Of a DNA stretch of 9,144 nucleotides, positions 5,309 through 9,144 are shown piece after piece; the first letter of the stretch is position 1, and each line of letters starts with the position of its first letter. The stretch comes from Limisphaerales bacterium. Its GTDB lineage: Bacteria; Verrucomicrobiota; Verrucomicrobiia; Limisphaerales; UBA11358. A model generated the notes under the pieces. It did not search any database, was not told the DNA's origin, and was given only the letters and a program-made list of their open reading frames with translations. A program made the translations under genes and the position numbers. The stretch spans positions 1-9,144 of the forward strand of contig PKZR01000351.1 of assembly GCA_003133815.1 (NCBI GenBank), in the 5' to 3' direction.

Positions 5309-7138
5309 ATGACGAGCAATACTCCTTTGACTTCCAACCAACCAATCCTTTCATGGGTTCAGGAAATAGCCGCACTTTGCCAGCCGGATAAAACCCACTG
5401 GTGCGACGGCTCAGACGCTGAGGATAAATTAATGCGCGAGCGGATCGTTGAGTCCGGTGCTGGCCGCTGGCTCAACGAAAAACTGCGCCCGAATTCCCTG
5501 CTCGTCCGCAGCGACCCGCGCGACGTGGCACGCGTCGAACAGCGCACGTTCATCTGCTCGCAATCGCCGAAGGACGCCGGCCCGACGAACAACTGGGAAG
5601 CGCCCGCCACGATGAAGGCCAAGCTCAACGGCCTGTTTCACGGCTGCATGAAAGGCCGCACACTTTACGTCATCCCGTTCAGCATGGGGCCGATCGGTTC
5701 ACCCATCGCGCAATACGGCATCGAGATTTCTGACAGCCCCTATGTCGTCGCCAACATGCGCATCATGACGCGCATGGGCGCCGGCGTTTATCCGCAGATT
5801 GATAAGACTGGCACGTTCGTCAAGTGTCTCCACTCCGTCGGCAGCCCGCTCGCAACCGGCGCGAAAGATGTGCCATGGCCGTGCAATCCCGAGCATACTT
5901 ATATTTCCCATTTTCCCGAAGACCGGCTCATCATGAGTTTCGGCTCCGGTTACGGCGGCAACGCGCTGCTCGGTAAAAAATGCTTTGCGCTGCGCATCGC
6001 CTCGGCGATGGCGCGCGACGAAGGCTGGATGGCGGAACACATGCTCATTCTCGGCGTGAAGGAACCGTCCGGCAAAAAGACCTACGTCTCCGCCGCGTTC
6101 CCGAGCGCGTGCGGCAAGACGAATTTCGCCATGATCATCCCGCCGAAACAGCTCAAGGAAGAAGGCTGGGAAGTCACCTGCATCGGCGACGACATTGCCT
6201 GGATCAAGCCCGGAGCAGACGGCTATCTTCACGCCATCAATCCGGAAGCCGGCTTTTTCGGCGTCGCACCAGGCACTTCTTATAGCAGCAATCCGATGGC
6301 GATGGATTCCATCAAGCGCGACACGATTTTCACCAACGTCGCGCTCACCGACGATGGCGATGTGTGGTGGGAAGGCATGACGAAAACTCCGCCCGCACAT
6401 TTGATTGACTGGAAAGGTAAAGATTGGACTCCGGATAAAAAGGATGCCGACGGCAAGCCTGTCGTGACCAGCCACGCGAACAGCCGGTTCACCGCGCCCG
6501 CAAAAAATTGTCCGATCATTGATCCCGACTGGGAAAATCCCGAAGGCGTGCGAATCAGCGCGATGATTTTTGGCGGCCGTCGCGCGACGACGATGCCCTT
6601 GATTTTCCAGGCGTTCAACTGGGTTCACGGCGTTTATCTCGGCGCGACAGTCGGCTCGGAGATGACCGCCGCCGCCGCCGGCACGCTCGGACAGGTGCGC
6701 CGTGATCCGATGGCCATGCTTCCGTTCTGCGGCTACAACATGGGCGATTATTTTGCGCACTGGCTCGAAATGCGCCGGCTCGTGAAACATCTGCCACGCA
6801 TATTCCACGTGAACTGGTTTCGCAAAAGCGCCGACGGGAAATTTCTCTGGCCCGGTTACGGCGACAACATGCGCGTGCTGAAATGGATGGTACAGCGCTG
6901 CCAGCCGGGCGCGCACGCGATCGAGACATCCATCGGCTGGGTGCCGGAATATCAGGACCTCGACTTGCGCGGATTGGAAAGTGAAATGACCCCGGAGAAA
7001 TTTGCCGAGGCTCAACGGATTGACACCTCCGAATGGCATCGCGAGCTCGTGATGCAGGACGAGCTGTTCATCAAACTCTACAGCCAGTTGCCGAAGGAAC
7101 TCATCTTCCAGCGCGAACTGCTCATCTCGCGGCTGTAA
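5309..7138 (+). CDS. pckG: Phosphoenolpyruvate carboxykinase, GTP-dependent
   Basis: Cytosolic enzyme interconverting oxaloacetate plus GTP with phosphoenolpyruvate, CO2 and GDP, the entry step of gluconeogenesis. The 609-residue length is normal for the GTP class. Motifs: RSDPRDVARVE (67-77), SGYGGNALLGKK (213-224), metal-ligand histidine in AEHM (H244), the P-loop with reactive cysteine PSACGKTN (265-272, C268), GDDIAW (293-298), PEAGFFGVAPGT (312-323), NSRF (391-394), FGGRR (421-425), the nucleotide-site stretch LPFCGYNMGDYF (471-482) and WPGYGDN (514-520). All key residues appear intact. The start is ATG 5309 (MTSNTP); an in-frame GTG at 5264 adds 15 residues that look unrelated to the family. 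No Shine-Dalgarno precedes the ATG, only an A/T-rich leader. Apparently monocistronic: its TAA directly abuts the alaS stop on the other strand, leaving no room for a terminator outside coding sequence. Confidence 0.97.
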   Translation: MTSNTPLTSNQPILSWVQEIAALCQPDKTHWCDGSDAEDKLMRERIVESGAGRWLNEKLRPNSLLVRSDPRDVARVEQRTFICSQSPKDAGPTNNWEAPATMKAKLNGLFHGCMKGRTLYVIPFSMGPIGSPIAQYGIEISDSPYVVANMRIMTRMGAGVYPQIDKTGTFVKCLHSVGSPLATGAKDVPWPCNPEHTYISHFPEDRLIMSFGSGYGGNALLGKKCFALRIASAMARDEGWMAEHMLILGVKEPSGKKTYVSAAFPSACGKTNFAMIIPPKQLKEEGWEVTCIGDDIAWIKPGADGYLHAINPEAGFFGVAPGTSYSSNPMAMDSIKRDTIFTNVALTDDGDVWWEGMTKTPPAHLIDWKGKDWTPDKKDADGKPVVTSHANSRFTAPAKNCPIIDPDWENPEGVRISAMIFGGRRATTMPLIFQAFNWVHGVYLGATVGSEMTAAAAGTLGQVRRDPMAMLPFCGYNMGDYFAHWLEMRRLVKHLPRIFHVNWFRKSADGKFLWPGYGDNMRVLKWMVQRCQPGAHAIETSIGWVPEYQDLDLRGLESEMTPEKFAEAQRIDTSEWHRELVMQDELFIKLYSQLPKELIFQRELLISRL

Positions 7139-9144
7139 TTAAGCCAGAAGCGACTTGGCTTTCGCCAAAGCCTCGTCGAGCTTGCTCGCGTCCTTGCCGC
7201 CGCCGCGCGCGTTGTCCGGCTTGCCGCCGCCTTTCCCGCCGACGATGGGCGCGATGGTTTGAATAATTTTCCCGGCTTGAACTTTTGCCGTGAAATCGGA
7301 CGTGACCGCCGCAATCAATGAAACCGCGCCAATGCTCGCGCCACCCAAAACAATCACGCCTTTGAACTGCGATTTCAACGCATCCGCAATCGTCTGCAAC
7401 GTGTCGCCGTCAGCCGCGCCGAGATTGGCAATGATGGCGGGAACTCCGCTAAGCATTTGCACTTTCGCGAGCAAATCTTTCGCGCTGCCAGCGGCCTCGC
7501 GTTGTTGTGCAGACTTGAGTTGCTTTTCCAATTCCTTCTGATGTGCAAGCAACGCTTCAATCTTCTTTTCCATCTCGCCAACGGGTGAATTGATTTTCCC
7601 TGCAACATTTTTGATAAGTTGCAATTGCTCGTTCGCCAGATCGTAAGCCGTCAGGCCGGCAACTGCCTCGATGCGCCGGACGCCGGCGGCAATGGCGCTT
7701 TCGCCGACGATGCGGAACAAGCCGATCTCGCCCGTCGCGCGCGTGTGCGTGCCGCCGCAGAGTTCCATGGAATAACCATCCAGCTTGCCGGCGGCGCCGC
7801 CGATTTGGACGACGCGCACGGTGTCGCCGTATTTGTCGCCGAAGAATTGCATCACGTCCTTGCGGTGCTTCACGTCGGCGTGGGCGACTTCCGTCCACGA
7901 GACGCCGGCGTTTTCGAGGATGCGTTCGTTGACGAGCTTCTCGATGTCGGCGACCTGCGCGGGTGTGAGCGGCGCGCTGTTGAAATCGAACGTCAGCTTG
8001 TCCGGCCCGACGAAGGAACCTTTCTGCGAAGCTTCCTTGCTCGCGACTTCGTGCAAGGCCCAGTGGAGCAAATGCGTGACGGTGTGATGCCGCTGGATTG
8101 CATTGCGACGCGACTTCTCGACGGCGAGCGTGACACCGGCACCAATCGCCGGGGCGTCGCCGCCTTCGACGAAGTGCAAAAATGTATTGCCGGATTTCTG
8201 CGTGTTGGTGACGCGCCAGAGGTGGCCGCTGCCGGTCAATTCGCCGGTGTCGCCGACCTGGCCGCCCATCTCGGCGTAGCACGCGCTGGTGTCGAGGATG
8301 ACGGCGGTCTTGTCCTTGAGCGAGACGACTTCCAAAACTTTGGCCTGAACCGCAAGGTTCTCGTAGCCGATGAACTTGGTGGGCGTGGTGGTCTCGATTT
8401 GCGAGAGGGAAATGACTTCCTTCTTCTGCGCGGCGCGGGCGCGGGCTTTTTGTTCGTTCATCAATTTGTTCCAGCCGTCAACATCCACCGTAAAACGAAC
8501 CTCCTTCGCCATAATTTCCGTCAGATCAAGTGGAAAGCCAAAAGTATCGTAAAGACGGAAAGCCTCTTCTCCAGGAAAGACACAAAGCTTATAAAATTCA
8601 TCCGCAGCAGACTGATCCGCGAATTCATAGTTGAATGTAACTTCATCATATTTCGGGATTAAATCGGGATTGGAAATCTCGTTGCCATGCTTATCGGTGG
8701 CGTGCAATTCAACTTTGTCCCATAAACGTGGATTGTTTTTTTGAAGTCCGATGAAAACTTTGTTGGTTACCCTTCCAATCGCCTTAATAAATTCCGAAAC
8801 ACCAGCATCAATCGTTCTATTAAACGCCTCTTCCTCGGTGCGGATAGTTTCCTGCACCTGCTTCTTGCGCGCGCGGATTTCGGGGAAGATGTCGCCGAAG
8901 TTGTCGGCCACCACGTCCACGAGCTTGTAGAAAAAGGGTTCCTTGAAGCCGAGCGTGCGGCCGTAGCGGACGGCGCGGCGCAGGATGCGGCGCAAAACGT
9001 AGTTCCGATCGTTGTTGCCGGGCTGGATGCCGTCGGCGATGGCAAAACTCAGGGTGCGGATATGGTCGGCAATGACCCGGAAGGCGATATCTATGGCAAT
9101 TTGGCCGTATTCCAGCGATTTATGGGTGTCCCCCGATGTCCCGT
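7139..9144 (-). CDS. alaS: Alanyl-tRNA synthetase (partial, N-terminal catalytic part beyond right edge)
   Basis: Charges tRNA-Ala with alanine and hydrolyses mis-acylated Ser or Gly. 667 codons are visible; roughly the first 230-300 residues are missing. Order from the right edge: end of the aminoacylation/tRNA-recognition domain (DIAFRVIADHIRT, GNNDRNYVLRRILRRA), an unusual insertion of about 60 residues (nt 8579-8794), then FRLYDTFGFPLDLT. The editing domain follows, with YAEMGGQVGDTG, HTVTH (nt 8086-8072) and CGGTH (nt 7759-7745), which supply the three His and one Cys that bind zinc. A coiled-coil linker (EMEKKIEALLAHQKELEKQ) leads to the C-Ala domain with Gly-rich GGKGGGKPD near the end. 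The reading frame continues upstream of any internal start to the window edge, so starts near 8995 are not real. The stop TAA (7141-7139) touches the pckG stop. Editing and C-Ala residues look intact. Confidence 0.97.
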   Translation of the reverse strand, partial: GTSGDTHKSLEYGQIAIDIAFRVIADHIRTLSFAIADGIQPGNNDRNYVLRRILRRAVRYGRTLGFKEPFFYKLVDVVADNFGDIFPEIRARKKQVQETIRTEEEAFNRTIDAGVSEFIKAIGRVTNKVFIGLQKNNPRLWDKVELHATDKHGNEISNPDLIPKYDEVTFNYEFADQSAADEFYKLCVFPGEEAFRLYDTFGFPLDLTEIMAKEVRFTVDVDGWNKLMNEQKARARAAQKKEVISLSQIETTTPTKFIGYENLAVQAKVLEVVSLKDKTAVILDTSACYAEMGGQVGDTGELTGSGHLWRVTNTQKSGNTFLHFVEGGDAPAIGAGVTLAVEKSRRNAIQRHHTVTHLLHWALHEVASKEASQKGSFVGPDKLTFDFNSAPLTPAQVADIEKLVNERILENAGVSWTEVAHADVKHRKDVMQFFGDKYGDTVRVVQIGGAAGKLDGYSMELCGGTHTRATGEIGLFRIVGESAIAAGVRRIEAVAGLTAYDLANEQLQLIKNVAGKINSPVGEMEKKIEALLAHQKELEKQLKSAQQREAAGSAKDLLAKVQMLSGVPAIIANLGAADGDTLQTIADALKSQFKGVIVLGGASIGAVSLIAAVTSDFTAKVQAGKIIQTIAPIVGGKGGGKPDNARGGGKDASKLDEALAKAKSLLA

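Noticed and set aside
5699..7039. Long minus-strand open frame (446 codons) antisense to pckG
   Set aside because: Its translation is rich in Arg, His, Ala and Gly with no recognisable motif, while the opposite strand encodes an intact PEPCK with every catalytic motif. It is a by-product of codon bias in a GC-rich gene.
7619..8662. Plus-strand open frame (347 codons) antisense to alaS
   Set aside because: It mirrors the editing-domain codons of AlaS, has no family motif and no credible start context; such frames are common opposite GC-rich genes.
1..9144. tRNA/rRNA genes, CRISPR arrays, insertion sequences, phage genes
   Set aside because: Scanning by eye found no direct repeat series, no transposase or integrase motifs, and no tRNA cloverleaf in the two short gaps; the rest is filled by coding sequence.

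Overview
The window looks like a piece of a bacterial chromosome, most probably from Verrucomicrobiota or a close PVC relative. That placement is inferred from the overall style of the proteins: the GTP-dependent PEPCK, the adenylate kinase paralogue with a short lid coupled to an SH3-like membrane protein, and the alanyl-tRNA synthetase. It rests on recall rather than a search. Coding density is high, base composition is moderately GC-rich, and most starts lack a recognisable Shine-Dalgarno sequence.

Left block (1-5167, all minus strand, read right to left). It opens with a P1B-type heavy-metal ATPase carrying the SPC and HEGST signatures of the P1B-4 (Co/Fe/Zn/Ni) branch. This is followed by a PIG-L/LmbE-family deacetylase and a guanine deaminase (guaD). 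These three genes are joined by 4-base stop/start overlaps (GTGA, ATGA) and are almost certainly one translationally coupled operon. After about 105 bp without a gene come a predicted two-helix membrane protein with a signal peptide and two similar beta-rich modules, and an adenylate kinase-like P-loop kinase. The kinase starts at a TTG that overlaps the previous stop (TTGA) and runs off the left edge.

Centre (5168-5308) is an AT-rich divergent intergenic region that must hold the promoters for the ATPase operon and for the plus-strand gene. I see no convincing sigma-70 boxes in it.

Right block. GTP-type phosphoenolpyruvate carboxykinase (pckG, 5309-7138, plus) is followed tail to tail, with zero bases between the two stop codons, by alanyl-tRNA synthetase (alaS, minus, 7139 to beyond the right edge, N-terminus missing). 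Within alaS a stretch at about 8461-8820 is clearly more AT-rich than its flanks and encodes an insertion of roughly 60 residues relative to the E. coli-type enzyme.

Most of the window is housekeeping (PEPCK, AlaS, Adk-like, GuaD). The best candidates for something less described are the ATPase/PIG-L/GuaD operon, the Cys-rich N-terminal extension of the ATPase, the membrane protein coupled to the kinase, and the alaS insertion. There are no tRNA, rRNA, CRISPR or mobile-element signatures.
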